A DNA stretch of 64,000 bases from contig NZ_CP017639.1 of assembly GCF_001767255.1 (NCBI RefSeq), forward strand, positions 1,820,875-1,884,874, written 5' to 3'. Positions 50,349 to 59,455 of the stretch are shown piece by piece (within the stretch, counting starts at the first letter, position 1; every line of letters starts with the position of its first letter). The notes under the pieces were generated by a model that was given only the letters and a program-made list of their open reading frames with translations, was not told where the DNA came from and made no database searches. Origin of the DNA: Corynebacterium sp. NML98-0116. Its GTDB lineage: Bacteria; Actinomycetota; Actinomycetes; Mycobacteriales; Mycobacteriaceae. A program made the translations under genes and the position numbers.

Positions 50349-51013
50349 AGTTTGATGTCCGGCAGCGCAGCAGAGCGCGGGCGCGGCTTCGGCGGCACGG
50401 CGTCCGGGCGGCGCAGGTACAGCGGTGTGAGTGGCTCCGGCGTATCTGATGGATCGCACGCGGCGAGCAAGCCGCGAACACCCGGCGCGAGATCGCGTAC
50501 CTCACCAGCCGCGACAGTCACAGTCTCACGCAGCGCGTCCGGGACGACGAGCATGTCAACGGCGTCACCCTCAACGTCGATCGCGCTGGCTGCGCTGACG
50601 TGTGGGCCGTCGACGCGCTGTCCGTCACGGTAGAGGCTCCAGTACACCTCGCGGCGGCGCGCATCAGTGACCACTAGCACGCTTTTCCCGGTGGTGTCCC
50701 CGGCTTCCGCGGCGATGGCGTCGTGGGTGCAGACCCCGTACACCGGCACACCCAGCGCCTGCCCGAAGGCGGACGCGGTGGCCATGCCTACGCGAAGCCC
50801 CGTAAACGGGCCAGGCCCCACGCCAACAACGACGGCTTCGAGCGCACCGTAGGTGCAGCCCGCTTCCGCCAGTAGTTCGTTGACAGTGGGGACCAAAAGT
50901 TCGTTATGCGAGCGGGTTCTGATTACCCGCTGTGCATCCACGCGGCGCGACTGTTGCTCGCCCACGCCGACAACGAGGTCGTGCGTGGCTGTATCGAGCG
51001 CCAGCGTCAGCAT
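50345..51013 (-). CDS. tsaB: TsaB, tRNA threonylcarbamoyladenosine biosynthesis protein
   Basis: The 222-residue protein starts [20 protein letters not shown], an actin/Hsp70-like fold start, with [33 protein letters not shown], typical of TsaB. It is the scaffold subunit of the t6A complex. It starts with a 1-base overlap (TAATG) with the next upstream hypothetical gene and is part of the alr-tsaE / hypothetical / tsaB / rimI / tsaD operon. Confidence 0.92.
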   Translation of the reverse strand: MLTLALDTATHDLVVGVGEQQSRRVDAQRVIRTRSHNELLVPTVNELLAEAGCTYGALEAVVVGVGPGPFTGLRVGMATASAFGQALGVPVYGVCTHDAIAAEAGDTTGKSVLVVTDARRREVYWSLYRDGQRVDGPHVSAASAIDVEGDAVDMLVVPDALRETVTVAAGEVRDLAPGVRGLLAACDPSDTPEPLTPLYLRRPDAVPPKPRPRSAALPDIKL

Positions 51014-51513
51014 TAAGCCGCTACTCCCATGACCCAGCCGTTACCGTCCTTGTGGAACGGCAGCGGCGTATTCATTGGGAACATCTCCGACTGCGGGATG
51101 GAGCAGATGTTCACCTTGGAAAGCTCCACCTTGTCCAGGTCGATCTCCGCGTTCTGGTCCTCGTCGAACAGCAGCATGTAACCCCAGTCGCCGGAGAAAT
51201 CGAAGCGGTCCTGGTCAAGGTTCAGCGCCTGCAGCTTGCTCAGCAGCAGCTGGTCCGGCTCGTTCGGGCACAGCGTGGTGAACCCGATGTAGTCCTTGTC
51301 GTAGACGCGAGTCAGGTCGATGAGCTGGCCCGCAACGGCTTCGCCACCAGGCTTGACCTCTTCAAGGGAGCGGGAAAGAGAATTCGTTGGCGTCGCAGCC
51401 GCCATTGGGGACGGCTTGGTCAGTGGGATGAAAATTAGAGCAACGAGCACAATCACCCACAGTGCACACGCAATAGCGACCCAACCACGGCTAGTATTGT
51501 TCAGCTTCAGCAT
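51013..51513 (-). CDS. Hypothetical exported membrane-anchored protein
   Basis: The 166-residue product has an N-terminal membrane helix (WVAIACALWVIVLVALIFIPL) and a mostly acidic soluble domain thereafter (DFSGDWGYMLLFDEDQNAEIDLDKVELSKVNICSIP). I do not recognise a family beyond a corynebacterial hypothetical in this operon position. Cys residues in TTLCPNEP and NICSIP could pair. It overlaps tsaB by 1 base. Confidence 0.75.
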   Translation of the reverse strand: MLKLNNTSRGWVAIACALWVIVLVALIFIPLTKPSPMAAATPTNSLSRSLEEVKPGGEAVAGQLIDLTRVYDKDYIGFTTLCPNEPDQLLLSKLQALNLDQDRFDFSGDWGYMLLFDEDQNAEIDLDKVELSKVNICSIPQSEMFPMNTPLPFHKDGNGWVMGVAA

Positions 51514-51533
51514 GGCCTACAGCCTACATCTTC

Positions 51534-53087
51534 CTATTCTGTGTGCACCCACCGCCATGTGATGATGCGGCCCTCACTGTCTTCGTCTTGCTCCACGAGC
51601 GTGGTGCGGTCAATGGTGACCAAAAGGTATTCACTGGCGATGTGAGCTGCGAGATCACCACCCCACTCGGCCACCACGACGCTGCGGTCGAGCTCCGACT
51701 CAAGGTCGAGAGCATCGAGCTCACCCAGCGGGTCGCCAGAGCTGCCCTCCCCCAACAGGCGGTAGGCATCGACATGAATTAACGACGCCCCCTCCGCCTC
51801 CTTCGCGCGGTGTTCCCTGGCGATGGTGAAGGTTGGGCTCGTCACACGCCCCTTGACCTGCATCCCTTCGGCAATGCCCTGCGTCAGCGTGGTTTTCCCG
51901 GCGCCGAGCGGGCCGTCGAGAATCACCACGTCCCCGGCGCGCAAAGTCTCCCCCAGCTCACGCCCCAACGCTTGCGTTTCCTCGCGCGTCTCGCAGACAC
52001 GCCTGCCGCCGTACTCCCGCACTGTCCGTCCTTTCGGTGCACACAGCACCTCGTAGTGAATGGTGTTCGCCCGCAGCGCGAACTCGTCCGCACTCACGCC
52101 GCCGGCGCCAAAAAGTACCGCTTCATCGCCCGGCGCGACACCGGCTTCGTTTGCGCCCAGCCACACCACAATCTGATCCATGCACACCCGACCCACCTGG
52201 GGGTAGCGGGCTCCGTCAATGGTGACGTCCATCCGGTCCTGCCAGATGCGCATCACGCCGTCCGCGTAGCCGGCGGGCACCACGGCGGTAAACCCGTCCT
52301 CGGGCGCAGTCCATGTCCCTGAGTAGCTCACCGGATCCCCCGCGCGGATCGGTTTGACCGCGGTCACTGTTGCGACCCAGCTCATCGCGGGCCGCAGCCC
52401 GTTGTCGGTGCCGTCGATTGCTTCCAACCCGTACAGGCCAATCCCGGGACGGATCTGTTCAAAGCGGGCGTCGTCCCTCGTCCACGTCGCCGGCGAGTTC
52501 GCCACGTGGTTCACCAGGTCCTCTAGCCCCGCCTCGTGCGCCTGGTTGAGCGCTTCACGGAACGTCGCCAGCTGCCGGTCCGTGTACGGGTCCGCTGGGT
52601 TATCCGCGCACGCAAAATGGCTCATCAGCCCGGCCACACGGATCTGACCGGCCTGTTGCGCCTCGGCGGCCATCGCGAACAGCTCCGGCCACTGTTCCTC
52701 ATCTACGCCCGAGCGGTTCATCCCCGTGTCGATCATCAGATGCACGGTGGGGACGAAGGGGGCGTCAATAAGCGCGCGCAGGTGCGCAAGACTCGGCACA
52801 CCCATCTCAATGCCCTCCACCAGCTCCTCCCCCGGAGCCCACAGCCACGCCATCACGGGTTTCGACGTCAGCTTCGCCACACTAGCCGCCTCCGCGATCG
52901 TCGCGCAGCCGAACGCATCCGCACCGTTCGCCTCCATGATGGGGACGCACTTCGCCGCGCCGTGGTTATAGGCATCCGCCTTCACCACGCACATCAAGCG
53001 CGCGCCACCAGCCTGACGGCGCATCTGCCTCGTGTTGTGGGCAATCGCCGCCAGGTCAATGCGAAGTTTTAAAGCGTTCATGGGCAT
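51534..53087 (-). CDS. alr-tsaE: Fused alanine racemase - TsaE
   Basis: The 517-residue protein joins two enzymes. Residues ~1-360 are alanine racemase: PLP lysine K36 in CVVKADAYNHG, the HFACAD/NSPAT substrate blocks and AGYADGVMR with the second catalytic base. Residues ~365-517 are TsaE, a P-loop ATPase (Walker A G392-PLGAGKTT, YRLLGEG, VVVAEWGGDLA) of the t6A complex. The frame is continuous with no stop between, so it is a single product. It begins MPMNALKLRIDLAAIAHN; the ATG at 53081 is an alternative start. Elsewhere the two genes are separate neighbours. Confidence 0.9.
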   Translation of the reverse strand: MPMNALKLRIDLAAIAHNTRQMRRQAGGARLMCVVKADAYNHGAAKCVPIMEANGADAFGCATIAEAASVAKLTSKPVMAWLWAPGEELVEGIEMGVPSLAHLRALIDAPFVPTVHLMIDTGMNRSGVDEEQWPELFAMAAEAQQAGQIRVAGLMSHFACADNPADPYTDRQLATFREALNQAHEAGLEDLVNHVANSPATWTRDDARFEQIRPGIGLYGLEAIDGTDNGLRPAMSWVATVTAVKPIRAGDPVSYSGTWTAPEDGFTAVVPAGYADGVMRIWQDRMDVTIDGARYPQVGRVCMDQIVVWLGANEAGVAPGDEAVLFGAGGVSADEFALRANTIHYEVLCAPKGRTVREYGGRRVCETREETQALGRELGETLRAGDVVILDGPLGAGKTTLTQGIAEGMQVKGRVTSPTFTIAREHRAKEAEGASLIHVDAYRLLGEGSSGDPLGELDALDLESELDRSVVVAEWGGDLAAHIASEYLLVTIDRTTLVEQDEDSEGRIITWRWVHTE

Positions 53088-53101
53088 CTATTGAACAACG
53101 A

Positions 53102-53761
53102 TCACAGCAAATGCGCCACGCCGACTACACCTAGCAGCAGCGATACCACCCACGTCGCGGTCAAACCAACCGTATCCGGGTGTGAGCGCGCCCACGCGAA
53201 ACCTCGTCCAGCAACCGAGTCCGGCTTCGCCCGCACCCAACCGACCAGCAGGGCGCACAGCGTGGGTAGGGACAGCGCGACCGTCGCGTAGAGCACCAGG
53301 AAGCTGTACTTCGTCGCGGTATCAAGACCCGTCGCAGACAGCACCGCAAGCCCGCCGAAGAACGGCATCGACGTCGCCGATTGGACGATCCCCAGCACAA
53401 ACCCCGTCAGCACCGTCAGCGCGTTGGGTGCTCGCAGCGGGCGCATCACCCGTTCAATCAACGCGTGGTTGTCTCCCCCGCGAAGCGCGAGCACCGCGGT
53501 CAGGAGACCAGTGGCGATGAGGAGCCACCCGAAAATGGGGCCTTCGACAAACGTTTGCACCACCGGACCGAGGCCATCGAATACGAACAACATCACCGCC
53601 GCGAGACTCGCCACCCCAAGCCAGTCGCCAGCAATGAGCAGCGCCGTAATCTTCGCGTACTGCCGCTGCGCCTGGGAGGCGACCACGCCGACTGCCACGA
53701 TGACCCCGATCAACAACACGTTGATGGAATCAATAAACGCAAAGGACAACGCTCCAAGCAT
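53102..53761 (-). CDS. Polytopic membrane protein (LysE/GAP-like, unassigned)
   Basis: The 219-residue product has about six membrane helices and begins MLGALSFAFIDSINVLLIGVIVA. A central basic loop (GGDNHALIERVMRPLRAPNALTVL) and a repeat-like second half (GIVQSATSMPFFGGLAVLSATGL) recall the LysE/GAP exporter superfamily, but I cannot assign a substrate. GAAGGAG precedes the ATG. It lies 14 bases upstream of alr-tsaE on the same strand and may be co-transcribed. Confidence 0.7.
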   Translation of the reverse strand: MLGALSFAFIDSINVLLIGVIVAVGVVASQAQRQYAKITALLIAGDWLGVASLAAVMLFVFDGLGPVVQTFVEGPIFGWLLIATGLLTAVLALRGGDNHALIERVMRPLRAPNALTVLTGFVLGIVQSATSMPFFGGLAVLSATGLDTATKYSFLVLYATVALSLPTLCALLVGWVRAKPDSVAGRGFAWARSHPDTVGLTATWVVSLLLGVVGVAHLL

Positions 53762-53876
53762 GTCTTGCTCCTTCCGCGCGGCTCCATCAGGCTGAATCTC
53801 GGCCCTGTCTCGATCTGGCCCCTAACCCTAAACCACAAAAACGCTGAAGCGCTATTTCAGTACTGCAGAATTCAAG

Positions 53877-53882
53877 TAGGGT
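53877..53882 (+). promoter_or_regulatory. -10 hexamer of the hydrolase-like gene
   Basis: TAGGGT ends 7 bases before the GTG at 53890; no ribosome site. Confidence 0.5.
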
Positions 53883-53889
53883 AGGTTGC

Positions 53890-54744
53890 GTGTCTGCGAA
53901 ATTGAAGAAGTTAGCTGAACTGTCCAAACGAGGCCCACACAAGGTGCTAGAGGGCGATCTCGGGTACACCGGGTTGCCGGGCAAGGTGTACACGCCTGCA
54001 GAGGGCAAGAACCTCCCTGCCGTCGCCTTCGGCCACGACTGGCGCCAGAGTGTCGACGACTACCACGGTACACTTCGCCACCTGGCCAGTTGGGGCATTG
54101 CGGTCGCTGCGCCAGATACAGAAAAGGGGTGGCGCCCCGACCACGCTGGCTTCGCCGCCGATTTAGAAACCGCCCTGCAAATCCTGACTGGGGTGCGCCT
54201 CGGGAACGGCAAGATTAGCATCCACCCACAGCGCCTCGGCGTCGTTGGCCACGGCATGGGCGGCGGCGCTGCCGTACTCACCGCGGTAGAAAACCCGAAG
54301 GTGCAGGCAGTCGCCGCAATTTACCCGGCGAATGTGGCGCCCTCCGCAGTAGAGGCGGCTCGCCGCGCGCTTCGCCCAGGGCTCATCATCGGCCCCGGCG
54401 AGGACGGCGACTCACTCTTCGATCCAGGCAACCCCGCCAAGCTCGCATACAACTGGGCAGGCGAGGTGGCCTACCGCAGCGTCAAGAAAGGCGAGCAACA
54501 GAGCTTCTCGGAGGACACGCTAACCAAGCGTCTGCTCGGCCTGGGCAAGTCGAGCGCCTCCCTGCAGACCACAGTGCGCGGCCTACTCACCGGGTTCCTC
54601 CTGCACCAGCTAGCCGGGGAGAAGAAGTACTCCTCCTACTCCGAGCCGGACGCCGAAGGAAAGAACGTCACGTCCTATACCGGTGAGGACCTCGCTGAGC
54701 TGGCGGGCCTCACCAAGGACGACAGCCTCTTCTCATTCTTCTAA
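53890..54744 (+). CDS. Alpha/beta-hydrolase-fold protein, nucleophile serine replaced by glycine
   Basis: The 284-residue protein resembles dienelactone-hydrolase/PET-hydrolase-like alpha/beta hydrolases (LPAVAFGHDWRQSVDDYHGTLRHLASWGIAVAAPDT). The nucleophile elbow, normally G-x-S-x-G, reads GHGMGGG with G122 (GGC) in place of Ser, so classical catalysis is unlikely. It is the positional counterpart of mycobacterial Rv3438, to my recollection. The GTG start fits a leaderless TAGGGT promoter. Its end overlaps the next convergent gene by 12 bases. Confidence 0.75.
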   Translation: MSAKLKKLAELSKRGPHKVLEGDLGYTGLPGKVYTPAEGKNLPAVAFGHDWRQSVDDYHGTLRHLASWGIAVAAPDTEKGWRPDHAGFAADLETALQILTGVRLGNGKISIHPQRLGVVGHGMGGGAAVLTAVENPKVQAVAAIYPANVAPSAVEAARRALRPGLIIGPGEDGDSLFDPGNPAKLAYNWAGEVAYRSVKKGEQQSFSEDTLTKRLLGLGKSSASLQTTVRGLLTGFLLHQLAGEKKYSSYSEPDAEGKNVTSYTGEDLAELAGLTKDDSLFSFF

Positions 54745-55038
54745 CGTGCCGGGCTGACCAGCACGCTTCATCTCCCCCTGTGCCTCCGGGGCGTTGGGGC
54801 GTGCCTCGGTACGGATCGACGCGATTCCGCCCTGCGGCGGGCGGCGAAATGGGAACAACCGCTCGCCGCCCTGTGGAATGACAACAGGTTGGCGTTTGTA
54901 GCCAAGCGCGGCGGCCCTTCGCTGCTCGGTAAGCATCATCTCCATTTGGCGATGGTGCTCAGCGATCATCTTTTCAAAGTTCTCCATCCGCATCGCCGTG
55001 CGCTGACGGTACTCTGCTGCAAACCTTGAAAAATCCAT
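54733..55038 (-). CDS. Hypothetical protein (T7SS-neighbourhood)
   Basis: The 101-residue product begins MDFSRFAAEYRQRTAMRMENFEKMIAEHHRQMEMMLTEQRRAAAL, an amphipathic helix, then becomes Pro/Arg/Gly-rich (RPPQGGIASIRTEARPNAPEAQGE). No signal or membrane segment is seen. It starts immediately after the stop codon of the next upstream gene and belongs to the same cluster. Function is unknown. Confidence 0.65.
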   Translation of the reverse strand: MDFSRFAAEYRQRTAMRMENFEKMIAEHHRQMEMMLTEQRRAAALGYKRQPVVIPQGGERLFPFRRPPQGGIASIRTEARPNAPEAQGEMKRAGQPGTLEE

Positions 55039-56397
55039 TTACCATTCCCCCAATTTCTTGACGCCCCAAGCATCAGCCGGGTCTGTATCGACTGGCTGCT
55101 GCTCAGCGTGTTGTTCTGATGACGTCTCTGCTGCCGCCGGTGCCGTCATCGCTTGCTTTTCGGCCGGCACTGGTGGCTGCTCCACCTCGCCGAGTTGCTC
55201 AGGTGGCACGAACACACCGTTTTCGTCGACTGCCGGTGCAGGCTCCGGCGCAGGAGCGGGCTCGGGTGCCGGCGGTGCCGGTGGTGTTGGTTCCGCGACG
55301 TCACACGGCACCTCCACAGCCTCCGTCGCGCACTGCCAGGCCGCGTCGATATTTGCTGCAAAGACGTTGATGCTTTCAATGACGACGGCCGCGCCCGTTT
55401 GTGCAAACGCGCCCGTGAACGCCTGCGCAGCGTCGCACTGCTCCTGTACCGGTGCGAACAACGCCGCTGCGTCGCGTGTCACGGCCTCGATGGGCGCGTT
55501 AACATGCACATCGACGTCGAAGTTAAAGGCCACGTTGATCCCTGCCGCACCTGCCAGTGCCGCTGACGCGGACTGCGTGCCGACGCTCTCCAGAGAAACA
55601 AGGCGCTCGCACGGCTGCGGCGGTGCCGGCGGCACAGGAGCAGGGGCAGGCACTGGTGCTGGTGCTGGGGCGGAAGGTGGTGCGGCAACACTCGCGCTGG
55701 CAGTCGAGGTGCTTCCGGCTGCGTGCGCAGCCGTCGCTGGCGCCGCAGCAGGCGCACTTCCAGCTGGCTTTCCGCCGGGCGCCTGACTGCAAGGCTGTTG
55801 TGCTTCCTCCACGCACACCGCGATCGCATCGAGGCACTCAGCGACAGCCACGTTGCATTCTTTCGCTGTCTGGCTCGCCTGCCGCATCGCATCAATTACG
55901 ACCTGCACCAATGGGCGAATCAGAGTGGCGATTCCAAGCTTCGCAAGTATCTCAAGGTGCGAGTGCGCAAGGACCACGAACTGTTCCACCGCCAGGTTGG
56001 ACGTCTTCTTGACGTCATCTATAGCGCTGCAGCACGAGGTAATCGAGCTTCCCAGCTCATTTAGGCGTGTAAAGTGCTGCGTCTCCGAATCTGCCGAGCA
56101 TCGCTCCCGCGACCCCACGCCGATCTGCTCAAACCACTCTTTACTGCCCGGCGTATCCTGGCAAGGCGCCTTCAACGAAAACCTGTAGCCCACGGCGTCA
56201 CAATTGAACTGTGACAGCGAGACACCGACCTGGTGGAAGCCGCGTAGGTCCTGGCAGCGGGTGGCCTGCAGCTCCCGAATGACTTCCTTCGCTAGTGCCT
56301 GCAATTGGTCGCGCTCAGGCCCCTCCAGGGCTGGGGCCGTCGCAACGGACTGGGAGAAGCGCTGCACCCCTTGTTCGACAACGTCGCTGGTTACCAT
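55039..56397 (-). CDS. Ala/Pro-rich, Cys-rich hypothetical protein
   Basis: The 452-residue protein is Ala/Pro-rich, with a central PAPAPVPAPAPVPPAPP-like linker (about 240-265) and a second Pro-rich stretch near 380. It holds roughly 14 cysteines (for example SCCSA, ECNVAVAECLDAIAVCVEE, PCERL) spread over two helical domains. No signal peptide is visible. It is encoded next to glmM and resembles, by position and composition, mycobacterial Rv3439c. Disulfides would suit an exported fate, possibly through the nearby type VII system, but this is inference. It overlaps the gene upstream by 7 bases. Confidence 0.7.
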   Translation of the reverse strand: MVTSDVVEQGVQRFSQSVATAPALEGPERDQLQALAKEVIRELQATRCQDLRGFHQVGVSLSQFNCDAVGYRFSLKAPCQDTPGSKEWFEQIGVGSRERCSADSETQHFTRLNELGSSITSCCSAIDDVKKTSNLAVEQFVVLAHSHLEILAKLGIATLIRPLVQVVIDAMRQASQTAKECNVAVAECLDAIAVCVEEAQQPCSQAPGGKPAGSAPAAAPATAAHAAGSTSTASASVAAPPSAPAPAPVPAPAPVPPAPPQPCERLVSLESVGTQSASAALAGAAGINVAFNFDVDVHVNAPIEAVTRDAAALFAPVQEQCDAAQAFTGAFAQTGAAVVIESINVFAANIDAAWQCATEAVEVPCDVAEPTPPAPPAPEPAPAPEPAPAVDENGVFVPPEQLGEVEQPPVPAEKQAMTAPAAAETSSEQHAEQQPVDTDPADAWGVKKLGEW

Positions 56398-56726
56398 GCG
56401 GAACCCACCCCCGAAATGCCATCGGTGGCGTGCTCGTCAGCGTCACGGACCTCCTGGGCAAGGCTGCGAATCCCCTCCCACTGCTGCGTTCGCTCCTGCA
56501 GCAACCGGAGCGAGTCCGCATAGACCGCCTGCACCGCCGCCGTGATGCGCTGGCCCTGCAAGGCAAAACCGGCACCGAAATCGTCCGCACCCAGGTCTGG
56601 TTGCTGGCGGGCGAAGTCCGTGGCGGTGTCTTCGTAGGCGGAGATGGCGTCGGCAAAATATGACCGCACCGCGTCAACGTTGAGGCTGACGCCCTTGTTG
56701 TGCACAGTGTTTACCGTGTTCACCAT
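56391..56726 (-). CDS. Small helical protein (WXG100-like size, unassigned)
   Basis: The 111-residue product begins MVNTVNTVHNKGVSLNVDAVRSYFADAISAYEDTA and is helical and acidic. It has about the size of a WXG100 protein but shows no W-x-G at the expected turn; the only tryptophans are in QQWEGIRSLAQEV, which does contain W-E-G but late (around residue 80), and the C-terminal GSAW. The ATG at 56726 has GGGGGA 10 bases upstream. It is the positional counterpart of Rv3440c. Its end overlaps the Ala/Pro-rich gene. Confidence 0.65.
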   Translation of the reverse strand: MVNTVNTVHNKGVSLNVDAVRSYFADAISAYEDTATDFARQQPDLGADDFGAGFALQGQRITAAVQAVYADSLRLLQERTQQWEGIRSLAQEVRDADEHATDGISGVGSAW

Positions 56727-56804
56727 GTTCAAAATTTCCCCCAAAATCCACGTCGGCTCACCACCGACAGTTCTAACTACTTCTCTTAGTTAGACTCCCC
56801 CAAC

Positions 56805-56828
56805 GGCCCCGCGGTTCCCCGCGAGGCC
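56805..56828. terminator. Hairpin downstream of glmM (weak terminator candidate)
   Basis: GGCC-C-CGCGG / CCGCG-A-GGCC with a TTCC loop lies 21 bases after the glmM stop. It has no T-run on the glmM strand, so it may be an RNA processing or Rho-assisted end. Confidence 0.4.
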
Positions 56829-56848
56829 AAATTTCTTACCAACGGACT

Positions 56849-58192
56849 CTACACTGCCGCAACGACTGCTGCGAGGCGACCCGCCACCTTTCGGGCTTGT
56901 TCTTCCTCAGCGGCCTCCACCATGACGCGGAACAGCTCCTCAGTACCGGAAGGACGAAGCAGCACGCGACCCGAGTGCCCGAGCTCTTCCTCGGCCTCAT
57001 CGATCGCAGCCAGCACCTCCTGCGAGCTCATAATCTTGGACTTCTCTGACACCGGCACGTTGATGAGTACCTGTGGCAACACCTGCATCACCTGTGCGAG
57101 TTCCTTGAGGCTCTTGCCGGTTTCCGCCATCTGTTCCATCAGCAGCAGCGCGGACAGCGTGCCGTCGCCAGTCGTGGCGTGCTCCGGGACCACGATGTGG
57201 CCGGACTGCTCGCCACCAAGCGAGAAGTCCCCACGGTTGAGCTCCTCGAGAACGTAACGGTCGCCCACCGCGGTCTGCTTCAGTGCAATGCCTTCGCGCT
57301 CCATGGCGAGGGTAAGTCCCAGATTGCTCATGACCGTGGCTACGAGCGTGTTGTCGCGCAGGTTGTTCTCGGCCTTCATGCCGCAGGCCAAGATCGCCAT
57401 AATCTGGTCACCGTCGATGATGTTGCCTTCGGCGTCGACGGCGAGGCAGCGGTCCGCATCGCCGTCGTGTGCCACGCCAAGATCAGCACCGTATTCGACG
57501 ACGGCCGCCTGGATCTTGTCCATATGAGTGGAACCGGAGCCATCGTTAATGTTGAAAGCGTTCGGCTCGTTGTAGATCGCCACAACCTCGGCACCGGCGG
57601 CCTCGTACGCCTTCGGGGCAACCTCGGACGCCGCACCGTTCGCACAGTCTACAACGACCTTGATGCCCTTCAGGCTGGTGCTCATCGCCTCTTTGAGGTG
57701 CGCCAGGTAACGATCCTGCGCGTCCGGCGCCTCCTCGATCACGCGGCCGATACGGGTGCCGGTTGGCCCGCCTTCTTCAAGCGTGTCGAGAGCCCGCTCA
57801 ATTTCGTCCTCGACCTCATCAGGCAGTTTGTGGCCACCCGCGGAGAAAAACTTGATGCCGTTATCCGGCATGGGGTTGTGGGACGCGGAGATCATCACAC
57901 CGATGTCCGCACCGTAGTCATCAGTGAGGTACGCCAAGCCGGGAGTAGGGATCACGCCGACACGCAGGACATCCACGCCTTTCGACGCCATACCCGCAGC
58001 CATCGCTGCCGCAAGCATTTCGCCGGACACGCGTGGGTCGCGGCCAATCAGCGCCGTCGGGCGGCGCTTCGAGGACTCACGGTCCTTCGTTAGTACGGTC
58101 GCGGCGGCGGCACCGAGCTTCAGTGCCAACGACGCCGTCAGTCGCTCATTGGCGAGACCTCGGACACCATCAGTTCCAAACAATCGAGTCAT
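56849..58192 (-). CDS. glmM: Phosphoglucosamine mutase
   Basis: The 447-residue enzyme converts glucosamine-6-P to glucosamine-1-P for UDP-GlcNAc and peptidoglycan. The phospho-serine loop is [17 protein letters not shown], the metal loop is [13 protein letters not shown], the sugar loop is [13 protein letters not shown] and the phosphate-binding loop is [14 protein letters not shown]. The ATG follows CATAAT by 7 bases, so the mRNA is probably leaderless. Confidence 0.96.
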   Translation of the reverse strand: MTRLFGTDGVRGLANERLTASLALKLGAAAATVLTKDRESSKRRPTALIGRDPRVSGEMLAAAMAAGMASKGVDVLRVGVIPTPGLAYLTDDYGADIGVMISASHNPMPDNGIKFFSAGGHKLPDEVEDEIERALDTLEEGGPTGTRIGRVIEEAPDAQDRYLAHLKEAMSTSLKGIKVVVDCANGAASEVAPKAYEAAGAEVVAIYNEPNAFNINDGSGSTHMDKIQAAVVEYGADLGVAHDGDADRCLAVDAEGNIIDGDQIMAILACGMKAENNLRDNTLVATVMSNLGLTLAMEREGIALKQTAVGDRYVLEELNRGDFSLGGEQSGHIVVPEHATTGDGTLSALLLMEQMAETGKSLKELAQVMQVLPQVLINVPVSEKSKIMSSQEVLAAIDEAEEELGHSGRVLLRPSGTEELFRVMVEAAEEEQARKVAGRLAAVVAAV

Positions 58193-58199
58193 GCTGTTT

Positions 58200-58205
58200 A
58201 TTATG
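58200..58205 (-). promoter_or_regulatory. -10 hexamer of glmM
   Basis: CATAAT ends 7 bases before the ATG at 58192. It follows directly after the rpsI terminator. Confidence 0.5.
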
Positions 58206-58232
58206 CACTACCGACAGCTATACAAAAACAAC

Positions 58233-58265
58233 AACCGCCCACCCAGCCAGTGCCAGGGGGCGGTT
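58233..58265 (-). terminator. Terminator after rplM-rpsI
   Basis: AACCGCCC (58233-58240) pairs with GGGCGGTT (58258-58265); on the minus strand the stem runs into TGTTGTTTTTG at 58222-58232. Confidence 0.85.
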
Positions 58266-58287
58266 GATGATACAACCAGCGTAGTGA

Positions 58288-58818
58288 TTAACGCTTGGAG
58301 TACTGCGGTGCACGACGGGCCTTGTGCAGACCAGCCTTCTTACGCTCGACCGCACGAGCGTCACGGGTAAGCAGACCAGCCTTCTTCAGGGTTGGGCGCT
58401 CAGCCGGGTTGTAGATGTTCAGTGCACGGGCAATCGCCAGACGCAGCGCACCGGACTGACCGGTTGGGCCGCCGCCCTTGATGTTTGCCTTGATGTCGAA
58501 CTGGCCCTCGCGCTCGAGCAGGGTCAGCGGCAGCAGGATGTCCTGCTGGTGCAGCTTGTTCGGGAAGTAGTCCTCGAACTCGCGGCCGTTGACCGTGATC
58601 TTGCCTTCGCCCTCAACGACGGTCACGCGAGCGATTGCGCGCTTACGACGACCAACGGTCTGGATTGGACCCTCGTGCAGCGGTGCAACCTCAACGGTGT
58701 CCTGGGTCTCCTCGACCTCTGGAGCAATAGCGTCACCGATGGTGTAGTTGAACTCTTCCGTCGCCGCGGTTGCCGCGTCGATGTCGGTCTCAGCTGCAAT
58801 GTTGTTCTGATCAGCCAT
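58288..58818 (-). CDS. rpsI: 30S ribosomal protein S9
   Basis: The 176-residue protein carries the S9 core ([32 protein letters not shown]) and the basic C-terminus RRAPQYSKR, which reaches the tRNA P site. An acidic N-terminal extension of about 50 residues ([22 protein letters not shown]) is longer than E. coli S9 but usual for corynebacteria. It starts with a 1-base overlap with rplM. Confidence 0.97.
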   Translation of the reverse strand: MADQNNIAAETDIDAATAATEEFNYTIGDAIAPEVEETQDTVEVAPLHEGPIQTVGRRKRAIARVTVVEGEGKITVNGREFEDYFPNKLHQQDILLPLTLLEREGQFDIKANIKGGGPTGQSGALRLAIARALNIYNPAERPTLKKAGLLTRDARAVERKKAGLHKARRAPQYSKR

Positions 58819-59261
58819 TACTGTGCCACCTGCTTAAACTCGTAGGTTTCCGGCTTCTGAGCCTCGTATGGGTGCTCGGAGCCGACGAAGACGTGAAGCT
58901 TCTTGATGGACTCGCGGGAAAGCTTGTTGTGCGGCATCATGCCCTTGACAGCTTCCTCGATAACGCGGTCCGGACGCTCATCGAGCGCACGACCAAGCGT
59001 CATAGCAGTCAGACCACCCGGGTAGCCGGAGTGGCGGTAGCGCATCTCGCGATCGCGCTTGTTCGAGGAGATGTGGACCTTCTCGGCGTTGATCACGATG
59101 ATGTGATCGCCGGTGTCAACGTTCGGTGCGAACTGTGGCTTATGCTTGCCGCGCAGGATATCCGCTGCAGTCGACGCAAGCTTGCCCAAGACCACGTCCG
59201 TGGCGTCGATGACGTACCACTTACGGGTAATGTCACCGCTCTTTGGGTGGTAAGTAGACAT
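58818..59261 (-). CDS. rplM: 50S ribosomal protein L13
   Basis: The 147-residue protein begins [42 protein letters not shown], the standard L13 N-terminus, and contains [38 protein letters not shown] lies 6 bases upstream, so an in-frame start 15 bases earlier is rejected. It overlaps rpsI by 1 base. The 139-base region upstream (59262-59400) contains a TATACGTT-like -10 near 59306 and a GC-rich leader; I saw no further gene. Confidence 0.96.
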   Translation of the reverse strand: MSTYHPKSGDITRKWYVIDATDVVLGKLASTAADILRGKHKPQFAPNVDTGDHIIVINAEKVHISSNKRDREMRYRHSGYPGGLTAMTLGRALDERPDRVIEEAVKGMMPHNKLSRESIKKLHVFVGSEHPYEAQKPETYEFKQVAQ

Positions 59262-59400
59262 GCATGACTCCTTCAAGTCTGTCTAGTTGGCTGCCGGCCA
59301 TAACGTATAAAACTGTGCGCTGTATCCCGCTCAGACGGCGGCCGGTGGAGACCCGACAAGCAGCACGGCACACAAGCTGCAAACTTTACAGCACAAAGCA

Positions 59401-59440
59401 CTGAACAGCAAGACGCTCCCCCTGGCGCCTTGCTGTTCAG
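59401..59440 (-). terminator. Hairpin after esxA
   Basis: A 12-bp perfect stem (CTGAACAGCAAG / CTTGCTGTTCAG) with a 16-base loop follows esxA by 15 bases. The T tail is weak (TGCTTTGTG), so it may be an imperfect terminator. Confidence 0.65.
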
Positions 59441-59455
59441 CAAGCTTCTGTGTAG

